Below the pieces are notes generated by a model. The model searched no databases. It had not been told where the DNA came from and saw only the letters and a program-made list of their open reading frames with translations. Of a stretch of DNA of 64,000 bases, positions 53,989-62,200 are shown piece after piece. The position numbers were made by a program, and so were the translations under genes. The DNA is taken from the NCBI GenBank assembly GCA_028706295.1, contig JAQWBQ010000007.1, positions 35,325-99,324 of the forward strand. Direction: 5' to 3'. Position 1 is the first letter of the stretch, and each line of letters opens with the position of its first letter. The DNA comes from Bacteroidales bacterium (GTDB lineage Bacteria; Bacteroidota; Bacteroidia; Bacteroidales; FEN-979).

Positions 53989-54173
53989 CCTCATCACTAT
54001 AAGCGGTCACATGGAAAATCCATTATTATCATTTGTGTTTGCATGAACTTGGTTCCTATGGATATTTCATTTGTTTTCAAATACTTTGTGGATTAGATAG
54101 TTAAATGATCAGGACAATTGATCTGAAATTTGCAAATTATTGTTATTTTCGGGATTAATTATGTGATAAAAAA

Positions 54174-55976
54174 ATGTTGGCTGTGATTCGCCGCCTGATT
54201 ACTGTTATCCTGTTTCTTCTTTTTGGTTTCGAAAACCTTGCTGCTGAAACCGATACCATTGTTGAAAAAGAAAGGCAATTAGCGGGACTTTCCCCGGATA
54301 CTGCAAAGGTCAATGTATTACTGGAACTTGGCCGGTACTATTGCAGCAGGCAGAATGATAAAGCGCTTTTGTATCTTCAACAGGCGCTTACACTTTCTAA
54401 TGAGCTCGGATACAACAAAGGTATTGCGCGGAGCTTTCTCTGGCAGGGAAGGGTGTTTTACTACAAGGATGAGTATGCCTTGGCGGAATCCTATTTATCG
54501 AAGGCCAGAGAAATACTTGAAAAGACAGCCGATGTGCGCGATCTGGCGTTTTATCACTTCGCAGCCGGATCTTTATATGATCTGACCGGCAATTTCATCA
54601 TGGCAGTACAGGAATACCAGGAGGCTGCCCGCCTTTCTGCCTCCGGAGGGGACGAAAGTCTGCGGTCGGGCAGTCTTGCCAGTCTGGGTTCCGTATATAA
54701 CCGGCTGAAGGAGCCTGACAATGCGCTGGTTTATCTCAGGGAGGCATTGGCGGTAAGGGAGGGACTTCACGACCAGATCGGGGCCGCCAGTATTCAAACC
54801 TGCATCGGAGCCTCGTTCGAGGAAAAAGGGATGGATGATTCGGCCTTATTTTACTACCTTAAGGGTTATCACATCAGGATTGCCTCAAAGGATATCCGTC
54901 CGCTTGCGAGTTCAGAATACAACCTTGGGAAGCTCTATAACAAAATGAAAAGGTACGACAAGGCAATCAGGATTTTCGAAAGCGCGAACAGACATTACCA
55001 GTTGCTCGATGAAAAAGCCGGTCTTTGCATTACCGGTCTTGAACTTGCCCGATCGCTGAATTATACCGGGAATAAAAACAAGGCGGCGACGACTGCCGGG
55101 GAGTCCCTGAACCTGGCAATCAAGATGAACAACAATGAGCTCATTAGCCTGTCTTACGAAACCCTTACCGAAATTGCCGCTTTCAACAACGATTTCAGGG
55201 AGGCATACCATTATTCGTTGTTGCATAAGAAGGTTGGCGAAATTCTTGCCCTGCAGAAAAAAGAGATGGCGATCAAAGAAACGGAAGCACGGTTCAGGGT
55301 AAAGCAAATGAACGACGAGATGGAAAAACTGAAGCTTCAAAGCAACGCCCAACGAAAGAATATTATCCTGCTAGGGGTTTCGTCCGCTACATTGCTGGTT
55401 ATTTTAGTACTCATCATCCTGTTGTACCGTTCGAAAGTACTGGCCCACCGCCGGAAGAACCAGCTTTTAGAACAGGAAGCCCTCATCCGCCGTCAAAGCG
55501 ATGAACTGGCTGAGAAGGAAAAACTGATTCTGCGCGAAAAAGTAGAGACCCAAAGCAGGGAGCTTGCGGCTAAAGCACTGGAAATGCTAAGAATCAACGA
55601 GACCATGGGAAGGATCATCGACCGGCTGCAGCAATTGAATAACCGGCAGGCAAGTTCCGATGATATCGAAACGGAGATCAGCCGGATCGTCAGAGAGATT
55701 GAGCTGCATACCCAGAACAACACGTGGCAGGAATTCGACACGATCTTTAAAAACATACATACAGAGTTTTATAATAAACTCCTTGAACGGTGTCCCGACC
55801 TTACTGCTGCAGAGATAAAGATTGCCGCGCTGCTCAAACTGAACCTGACCACCAAGGAGATCGCGGCCATAACCCTGAAATCAGAGGAAGGAATCAAATC
55901 TACCCGGTACCGCCTCCGGAAAAAGCTTCAGTTCACTTCTGATGACCATCTGGTGCCTTATCTCATGCAATTATAA
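54174..55976 (+). CDS. Membrane-anchored TPR protein with C-terminal HTH domain
   Basis: The 600-residue protein has a signal peptide (LITVILFLLFGFENLAAE) and about seven tetratricopeptide repeats (about 35-370; DKALLYLQQALTLSNELGYNKG, YALAESYLSKAREILEK). One membrane helix lies near 397-417 (IILLGVSSATLLVILVLIILLY). A coiled coil follows (about 425-480), then a C-terminal LuxR/sigma-region-4-like HTH (about 540-590; LTAAEIKIAALLKLNLTTKEIAAITLKSEEGIKSTRYRLRKKL in segments). The TPR part would face the periplasm and the HTH the cytosol. This layout is common in Bacteroidota and is thought to act as a one-component membrane regulator. It is separated from the kinase gene by 185 bases on the same strand. 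Targets are unknown. Confidence 0.85.
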   Translation: MLAVIRRLITVILFLLFGFENLAAETDTIVEKERQLAGLSPDTAKVNVLLELGRYYCSRQNDKALLYLQQALTLSNELGYNKGIARSFLWQGRVFYYKDEYALAESYLSKAREILEKTADVRDLAFYHFAAGSLYDLTGNFIMAVQEYQEAARLSASGGDESLRSGSLASLGSVYNRLKEPDNALVYLREALAVREGLHDQIGAASIQTCIGASFEEKGMDDSALFYYLKGYHIRIASKDIRPLASSEYNLGKLYNKMKRYDKAIRIFESANRHYQLLDEKAGLCITGLELARSLNYTGNKNKAATTAGESLNLAIKMNNNELISLSYETLTEIAAFNNDFREAYHYSLLHKKVGEILALQKKEMAIKETEARFRVKQMNDEMEKLKLQSNAQRKNIILLGVSSATLLVILVLIILLYRSKVLAHRRKNQLLEQEALIRRQSDELAEKEKLILREKVETQSRELAAKALEMLRINETMGRIIDRLQQLNNRQASSDDIETEISRIVREIELHTQNNTWQEFDTIFKNIHTEFYNKLLERCPDLTAAEIKIAALLKLNLTTKEIAAITLKSEEGIKSTRYRLRKKLQFTSDDHLVPYLMQL

Positions 55977-56165
55977 CCCTCCTTTTTCTGATAACAGACC
56001 GGAACAGGTTTCCGGAATCTGAATCTATCCATCCTCTCCAATAGTGTTTGAAGATTTGGGCCAGCTCCCGGATGCTGTCTGGCTGCCTTTGTATTGTTAA
56101 TCAAACATTTACAAGCCGTGCCACTTTTTGAACCATCCTGAACCACTTTAATAAATCCATAAAAG

Positions 56166-56197
56166 TTGCAACGGCCTTCCCGCCCGATTTACTTTCG
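56166..56197 (+). promoter_or_regulatory. Possible -33/-7 promoter (TTG-N21-TACTTTCG)
   Basis: TTG at 56166-56168 is followed 21 bases later by TACTTTCG at 56190-56197, one base off TAnnTTTG. It would transcribe the small gene at 56253. A 7-bp hairpin (56198-56204 with 56225-56231) would lie at the start of the leader. Confidence 0.35.
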
Positions 56198-56252
56198 CAT
56201 CACCGTGGCGGGCATCGTCATTTTGGTGATGGAAACAAAGGGTTAATAAGAT

Positions 56253-56417
56253 ATGTCAGTGAAGAGAATTCGAAAAAACAGGGGTAAGGAAAAAGAATCC
56301 AACAAGAAAACCGTGGTCAATGAAAATGCACTGGATAATCTAAAGCACCGGTTTGAAATCCGGAGCAAGGCTTTCGAAAAAATAATCAAGCAGCTAAACA
56401 AATACACCAATCAATGA
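56253..56417 (+). CDS. Small basic protein, 54 residues
   Basis: The frame from ATG 56253 to TGA 56417 encodes a very basic N terminus (MSVKRIRKNRGKEKESNKKT). An amphipathic helix follows (about 25-50: ENALDNLKHRFEIRSKAFEKI), ending YTNQ. There is no signal peptide or cysteine. The charge suggests nucleic-acid or membrane-surface contact. It is preceded by a plausible promoter and followed 30 bases later by a lipoprotein gene, so the two may be co-transcribed. No family was recognised; a chance frame cannot be excluded. Confidence 0.5.
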   Translation: MSVKRIRKNRGKEKESNKKTVVNENALDNLKHRFEIRSKAFEKIIKQLNKYTNQ

Positions 56418-56447
56418 TATAATCAATTACTTAAAACGAATAAAACC

Positions 56448-57077
56448 ATGAAAAACAATTTTCGCTCAATTTCCGTCATGCTGTTGACGGGTCTATTTAT
56501 CACGTTAATTACTGTTCTTTCCTGCAGTTGCAAGAAAGCGACCACCGATGACCCCAACTCCGGGGGATCCGGAGCAGCCTGTTGGGGTGAAAACTGGCTG
56601 ATCGGCACCTGGGAGGGAACTACGCCATCGACAGTCCAGCCTTTTGCCAACACCAGAATAAGAATTGTCTTTAATTCCGCTGAATTGAAAATTTCTGACG
56701 AGATCTCCGGCAATCCGAGGAAAGTCTGGACCTACAATGGCACTTTAACCTGGGATGTCGGGGGCGCCGGGCAGTGGAGCATGAACTTCGCTGCCGGGAA
56801 CTGGCCCGATCCGGATATCAATATAATTCTTTTCGAATGTGTCCAGATGACAGCTATCAACCAGGGGATGGCCAATATCTCCCTGCGTATTGCCGATACA
56901 CTGCAACAGGATGTATATCATTCCATTGACCTGGATTGGGGGCCACTCGGGCTGACCTCATCCACCTCCGCAACCTCCATTGATTTTTATGGTGATGTGG
57001 AGATCGACAACAACGGAACTTTACAGCGGGCTGATTATGTTCCCGATGAATCGACAATCCGGCTGACAAAGAAATAG
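56448..57077 (+). CDS. Lipoprotein of unknown function
   Basis: The 209-residue protein has a long lipoprotein signal; a basic start and LLTGLFITLITVLSC give a candidate lipidated Cys27, with a second Cys at 29. A short linker (KKATTDDPNSGGSGAAC) follows, then a beta-rich domain beginning WLIGTWEGTTPSTVQ. This is like small lipocalin-type or DUF-type lipid-binding domains of Bacteroidota lipoproteins. Strands continue through ADYVPDESTIRLTKK. It converges on the SpoIIAA-like gene with 24 bases between the stops. No specific family can be named. Confidence 0.72.
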   Translation: MKNNFRSISVMLLTGLFITLITVLSCSCKKATTDDPNSGGSGAACWGENWLIGTWEGTTPSTVQPFANTRIRIVFNSAELKISDEISGNPRKVWTYNGTLTWDVGGAGQWSMNFAAGNWPDPDINIILFECVQMTAINQGMANISLRIADTLQQDVYHSIDLDWGPLGLTSSTSATSIDFYGDVEIDNNGTLQRADYVPDESTIRLTKK

Positions 57078-57101
57078 AGGTGGTAATGGAGTGTTTTTCG
57101 A

Positions 57102-57473
57102 TTATGATTCGTTGAGCCAGCTTAAAGCCGCAGCTTCGGTTGAAAACACCATAATTTTGTACTTACGGAGATTGTCAAATTGTTTAACCATTAAGGCATA
57201 TGCTGTTGCCTTAGGGTCTGAATGAAGAACAGCGTGCCTGACGGAGGTGAAGGCTTTAAGAATATCTTCAAGATTTTCAAGTAGTTTGTGCAGTTCAGAT
57301 ACATTAAAAAGAGCAGTAGCACCTCTTGCATCTTCAAGAATTTTAAGATCTTTCGTGAATTCTGATAGTTGGACGAGGTTTTTCATTCTGGAAAACATCT
57401 CATCGTAGGTCACTTCACCATCGGATTTCGTGAATAAAATTCCTTTATGTTCGTCGAAAAACCGATCTGCCAT
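57102..57473 (-). CDS. SpoIIAA/STAS-like small cytosolic protein
   Basis: The 123-residue protein has no signal peptide. Its order of strands and helices resembles SpoIIAA-like (STAS/SEC14-like) domain proteins found as single genes in Bacteroidota: GILFTKSDGEVTYDEMFSRM, LKILEDARGATALFNVSELHKLLENL, RHAVLHSDPKATAYALMVKQF, YKIMVFSTEAAALSWL (given as segments). The serine usually phosphorylated in anti-sigma antagonists is not clearly present, so a partner-switch role is uncertain. It is a single gene between a lipoprotein and the tRNA. Confidence 0.72.
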   Translation of the reverse strand: MADRFFDEHKGILFTKSDGEVTYDEMFSRMKNLVQLSEFTKDLKILEDARGATALFNVSELHKLLENLEDILKAFTSVRHAVLHSDPKATAYALMVKQFDNLRKYKIMVFSTEAAALSWLNES

Positions 57474-57605
57474 ATTATTATTGGATTGACATTATATTAT
57501 AAAGGATGTTATTTCGAAATAAATAAACATACGGTACAGGAACCCATTCGTTGACAGATAATCATGATGGGTCATCAACAAAGCTACAAACTATTTATTT
57601 TCCAG

Positions 57606-57648
57606 AAAAAAAGAAAACCACAAATAATAAAATTATATGTGGTTTTCT
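57606..57648 (-). terminator. Rho-independent terminator after tRNA-Pro
   Basis: An 11-bp perfect stem (57612-57622 AGAAAACCACA with 57638-57648 TGTGGTTTTCT) stands 3 bases beyond the 3' end of the tRNA on the minus strand. It is followed by a run of T on that strand (57605-57611). Confidence 0.85.
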
Positions 57649-57651
57649 CTG

Positions 57652-57725
57652 TCGGGGCGAGAAGACTCGAACTTCCGACCCCTTGCACCCCATGCAAGTA
57701 CGCTAGCCAACTGCGCCACGCCCCG
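57652..57725 (-). tRNA. tRNA-Pro (anticodon GGG)
   Basis: The 74-base minus-strand gene folds into a full cloverleaf. The acceptor stem pairs CGGGGCG with CGCCCCG plus discriminator A, and the D stem GCGC with GCGT. The anticodon stem pairs CTTGC with GCAAG around loop ATGGGGT, giving anticodon GGG. The T arm is GGAAG-TTCGAGT-CTTCT. The 3' CCA is not encoded. A strong terminator follows. The 72-codon open frame crossing it on the plus strand is not a gene. Confidence 0.96.
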
Positions 57726-58135
57726 AATTACAGTGCAAAATTAAGCAAATTTTTTATCAAACAATCCGAAGCAGGGTAGAAAAGAAATTTTTTCCTCCGG
57801 AATTTATCTTACCGATATTGAAAACTCCCGTCAATTCGGGATTATGTGAAGGATTCTTCATCCTTGAATGGAGGTGGATGAAGTATCCAAAAACCGCAAA
57901 CAGGAATAGAAATCAAAAGATATTACCGGTATTCCAACCGAAATTCTGTACGCATAATGTCGTAAACCGCAAGAAGTACCTGATCCCTCAATGTAACATA
58001 CATTGGCCGGACTTTATTAACTTTGCACCTGAATAATCCATGTCGGGTTGAACCTATCCCAAGTGAAAAAATCTTCACGTATATTTCATCAATCCATCGA
58101 AGTTCAAACAAATTATCATTGAAAACATACGAATT
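57726..58135. other. Intergenic region between tRNA-Pro and trxB
   Basis: These 410 bases hold no supported gene. They contain the trxB -7 box (58018-58025) and a small hairpin AAGGAT-TCTTC-ATCCTT (57849-57865) without a T run. A TTG-started 72-codon frame (57818-58036) has no domain, signal or promoter and runs through the -7 box, so it was not called. Confidence 0.5.
58018..58025 (+). promoter_or_regulatory. Bacteroidota -7 box (TAACTTTG) for trxB
   Basis: TAACTTTG matches TAnnTTTG. A start near 58032 leaves a leader of about 104 bases to ATG 58136. An ATTG at 58002 is only 12 bases away, too near for a normal -33 element. Confidence 0.5.
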
Positions 58136-59071
58136 ATGAGCGAAAATGTTGAACAAGTCCGTTGTCTGATCATCGGATCAGGACCAGCAGGATATACTGC
58201 CGCAATCTACGCAGCCCGTGCAGATCTTAAACCCGTGATATATCAGGGAATGCAACCGGGCGGACAATTGACCATTACCACCGAGGTCGAGAATTTTCCG
58301 GGCTACCCAAAAGGAATTACCGGTCCGGAAATGATGGAAGAGTTCAAACAGCAGGCTGAACGGTTTGGTACGGAGATCAGGTTTGGCGTGGTAACGGAAG
58401 TCGATTTCTCCACCCATCCCTTTATTGTGAAAGCCGATGACGGGAAAACCATTGCTGCCGAGACAGTGATCATCGCGACTGGGGCATCAGCCCGCTGGCT
58501 CGGACTTGAATCGGAAAAGAAACTGATGGGGATGGGGGTTTCGGGCTGCGCTACCTGTGATGGATTTTTCTACCGGGGTCAGGATGTGGCTATCGTGGGA
58601 GGCGGCGATACCGCGGCGGAAGAGGCAACCTACCTGGCCAAACTTTGCCGGAAAGTATATATGATTCATCGCCGCGACGAATTGCGCGCCTCCAAGGCCA
58701 TGCAGCATAAAGTTTTAAATACGTCAAACATTGAAATGGTATGGAACAGCGTTCCTGAGGAGGTTTTGGGCGACGACAGTGGCGTGACCGGGGTAAGGGT
58801 TCGCGATGTAAAAACCGGGACATCACGGGATCTCAGCGTCACCGGCTTCTTCGTCGCGATCGGTCATAAACCCAATACAGAGATCTTTGAGGGTCAGCTT
58901 GAACTGGATGATCAGCATTACGTGATAACAAAACCCGGCACTACGCAGACCAATGTACCCGGGGTCTTTGCTGCCGGCGACGTGCAGGATCACCATTACC
59001 GTCAGGCTATCACGGCAGCCGGAACAGGATGTATGGCGGCCATCGAAGCGGAGCGGTTCCTGGCCAGTTAA
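58136..59071 (+). CDS. trxB: Thioredoxin-disulfide reductase
   Basis: The 311-residue flavoenzyme uses NADPH to reduce thioredoxin in the cytosol. It is the low-molecular-weight bacterial type. The FAD-binding motif is GSGPAGYTAAIYAARA near residue 14, the redox pair Cys138-Ala-Thr-Cys141 is in GCATCDGFFY, and the NADPH site is GGGDTAAEEA followed by HRRDELRAS. The C-terminal FAD motif is VFAAGDVQD with the HYRQAITAAGTG helix. Length and motifs are normal. No thioredoxin gene is adjacent. It is followed by a simple-repeat region before purL. Confidence 0.97.
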   Translation: MSENVEQVRCLIIGSGPAGYTAAIYAARADLKPVIYQGMQPGGQLTITTEVENFPGYPKGITGPEMMEEFKQQAERFGTEIRFGVVTEVDFSTHPFIVKADDGKTIAAETVIIATGASARWLGLESEKKLMGMGVSGCATCDGFFYRGQDVAIVGGGDTAAEEATYLAKLCRKVYMIHRRDELRASKAMQHKVLNTSNIEMVWNSVPEEVLGDDSGVTGVRVRDVKTGTSRDLSVTGFFVAIGHKPNTEIFEGQLELDDQHYVITKPGTTQTNVPGVFAAGDVQDHHYRQAITAAGTGCMAAIEAERFLAS

Positions 59072-59077
59072 TTTACA

Positions 59078-59140
59078 GATTGACTGAATGACTGATTTAC
59101 AGAATGATTGATTGATTGAATGAGTGAATGACTGATTGAA
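59078..59140. repeat. Degenerate tetranucleotide repeat after trxB
   Basis: The stretch is mostly units of the form GATT, GAAT, GACT or GAGT in tandem (about 15 units with one break at TTTACA). It starts 6 bases after the trxB stop and runs directly into the heptamer region at 59138. Confidence 0.6.
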
Positions 59141-59211
59141 ATTTGACATTTGTATTTTGAATAGATATCTTTTTCCCTAATGGCTAATGGCCAATGCCTA
59201 ATGCCTGATTT
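59138..59211. repeat. Degenerate heptanucleotide array upstream of purL
   Basis: From 59138 consecutive 7-base units can be read: GAAATTT, GACATTT, GTATTTT, GAATAGA, TATCTTT, TTCCCTA, ATGGCTA, ATGGCCA, ATGCCTA, ATGCCTG. The block CCAATGCCTAATGCCT is found in reverse complement in the array at 48.9 kb. The 7-base register continues loosely to the purL ATG. Confidence 0.7.
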
Positions 59212-59217
59212 GGATTT

Positions 59218-59225
59218 TAAATTTG
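59218..59225 (+). promoter_or_regulatory. Bacteroidota -7 box (TAAATTTG) for purL
   Basis: TAAATTTG matches TAnnTTTG exactly, ending 21 bases before ATG 59247, giving a leader of about 15 bases. The -33 position falls inside the heptamer repeat and has no clear TTG. Confidence 0.5.
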
Positions 59226-59246
59226 TGCTTCCCTAATCCTTAAATA

Positions 59247-62200
59247 ATGATCTTTTTTTTCAAGAACCAGTCAGTTTATTACGCTGTGGAAAGCAGCGGA
59301 AAGATAAATGAATCTGATATCCAGAAATTACAATGGCTGTTCGGCGATGCGGAATGTATCGCCGAATCCGTTTTAAAAAGCACATTCATCGGCCCGCGCA
59401 GGGAAATGATCACGCCGTGGAGCACCAACGCCGTGGAGATAACGCAGAACATGGGGATCAGCGGGATCACCCGGATAGAAGAGTTCAAAGTTCAAAGTTC
59501 AAAGTTCAAAATTCAAAGTGAAAGGCAGGAAACTAATCATGACGGCATTGCAGATGCATTAACCTCTGATGCAAAAAATATTGTCAATTGTCAATTGTCA
59601 ATTGTTAATTCATTTGATCCCATGCTTCAGCATCTTTACGAGGGACTGGACCAGGAGATCTTTCAAATCCGTCATCGGCCCGACCCGGTGATCTTCATTG
59701 AAGATATCGCGGCATACAACAAACAGGAAGGACTGGCCCTCAGTGATGAAGAGATCGGCTACCTGATCGGCCTGAGTCACATGCTTGGCCGGAGCCTGAC
59801 CGACAGTGAGGTTTTCGGATTTTCACAGGTTAATTCAGAACATTGCCGCCATAAAATCTTCAACGGCACCTTCATCATCGACGGGAAGGAGATGCCGGAC
59901 TCGTTATTCGCGCTGATCAAAAAAACCGCGAAGGAGCATCCCGGTTTCCTGGTTTCGGCCTATAAGGATAACGTGGCCTTCATCATGGGCCCTGAGATTG
60001 AGCAGTTTGCCCCGGTAAGGCAGAATGTGGCCGATTTCTTTACCATTCGCGATATAAATTCCGTCATCTCGCTTAAAGCTGAGACCCACAACTTTCCGAC
60101 AACGGTAGAACCATTCAACGGGGCGGCTACCGGGTCGGGTGGTGAGATCCGCGACCGGATGGCAGGTGGCAAAGGAAGTATTCCGCTGGCCGGGACAGCC
60201 GTTTATATGACCTCCTATCCGCGCCTGGAGGGAAGCCGATCCTGGGAAATTGATCAGGATCCGCGTCCCTGGCTGTATAAGACGCCCGAGGAGATTCTCA
60301 TCAGGGCTTCAAACGGCGCCAGTGATTTCGGAAATAAATTCGGGCAACCGCTGATTTGCGGTTCGGTTTATACTTTTGAACACGAAGAGAACGGGCGGAC
60401 TTTCGGCTACGACAAGGTGATTATGTTAGCAGGCGGGATTGGTTTTGCCCGTAAGGAAGACAGTCTGAAAGAGAACCCAGAAGGCAGTCAGCGGATCGTT
60501 GTGATGGGTGGCGATAACTACCGGATCGGAATGGGAGGAGGCGCGGTTTCGTCGGTGGCTACCGGCGAGTACGGGAATACCATTGAGCTGAATGCTGTTC
60601 AGCGTTCAAATCCGGAAATGCAGAAACGCGTCTTCAACGCCATCCGTGCAATGACGGAGATGGAGGTGAATCCGATCATCTCCATACATGACCATGGCGC
60701 CGGCGGACATCTGAATTCCCTGTCGGAGCTGGTCGAATCGACAGGCGGGACCATCCGCGTCGATGCCCTGCCTGTTGGCGACCCTACTTTGTCGGCGCGC
60801 GAAATCATCAGCAATGAGTCACAGGAGCGAATGGGACTGGTCATACGCGAGGAGGACCTTCCGCTTCTCGAAGAGGTAGCCCAACGGGAACGGGCGCCAA
60901 TCTACGAAGCTGGTACAACAACCACCGATCATCAACTGGTGTTTAAAGACGACCGGAACGGATCAAAGCCGATAGATCTGTATCTGGATGATTTCTTCGG
61001 CAAACCGCCGAAGACTGTGATTATCGATAAATCAATCCCGACTATCTATTCCCAAATAACATACAATCCGGATCAACTGGAGGAGTACCTTGAGAAAGTA
61101 CTTCAACTTGAGGCAGTTGCCTGTAAGGATTGGCTTACCAATAAAGTGGATCGTGCCGTCTCGGGAAAAATTGCAAAACAACAGTGTTGTGGGGCCTTCC
61201 AATTGCCGCTCAACAACCTGGGGGTCGTAGCCCTGGATTATCAGGGGATTAAAGGCATTGCTACCTCACTGGGCCATGCCCCCGCCGCCGCACTGATTGA
61301 TCCGGTAGCCGGTTCCAGGCTTGCCATTGCTGAAGCCCTGACCAATATCATATGGGCTCCGCTGACGCATGGACTTCAAGGCGTTTCGTTATCGGCCAAC
61401 TGGATGTGGCCCTGTAAAAACAGCGGTGAAGATGCCCGGTTGTATGCAGCCGTGAAGGCAGTCAGTGATTTCGCCCTGGAACTGGGGATCAATATTCCAA
61501 CGGGAAAGGACTCCCTATCGATGACGCAGAAATATCCAGACGGAAAAGTAGTCTATGCCCCGGGAACCGTAATAATATCCGCAGTTGCAGAAGTATCAGA
61601 TATACGAAGCGTGGTCAGCCCCGCTTTATGTAATGAAGAGGGTTCAAAATTGATCTATGTCGGGTTTTCGAGAGATTCAATGAAACCGGGGGGCAGTAGT
61701 TTTGCTCAGGTAATGAATGCACTTGGAAATGAAGCGCCAACTGTCAAAGATTCGTCCTTTTTTATTCGGGCCTTTGAAGCGGTCCAACTATTGATCAGGA
61801 AGGATCTGATTCTTGCAGGCCATGATGTTTCCGCAGGAGGTTTGATCACCACGTTGTTGGAAATGTGTTTTCCGGAAGAACAAATCGGACTGGAACTGAA
61901 TCTCTCCAAGCTTCAGGATCGCGATACCGTCCGGTTGATATTCAGCGAAAATCCGGGCATTGTCATACAAGTTAAAGATTTTGGATCCGTACATAAAATA
62001 TTTAAAGAGGCCCGGGTCGAATACACCGAAATCGGAACCATCCTGCAGGAACGGGTGATCCGTATTGCTAACTGGAATGATCACCATTCGTTAGATATCG
62101 ATGCCTTGCGTGATACCTGGTTCCGGACTTCTTACCTGCTCGACCGGAAACAATCGGGTGAGCGGCTTGCATTGGAGCGGTTCAACAATTTCAAGCTGCA

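Noticed and set aside
57564..57779. Plus-strand 71-codon frame with GARRLELPTPCTPCKYASQLRHAP
   Set aside because: This is the well-known false translation of the complement of a tRNA gene; tRNA-Pro occupies 57652-57725.
57818..58036. 72-codon plus-strand frame before trxB
   Set aside because: TTG start, no signal or domain, and it runs through the trxB -7 box.
59072..59246. Purine riboswitch upstream of purL
   Set aside because: The leader predicted from the -7 box is only about 15 bases, and the upstream region is simple repeats without a three-way junction.
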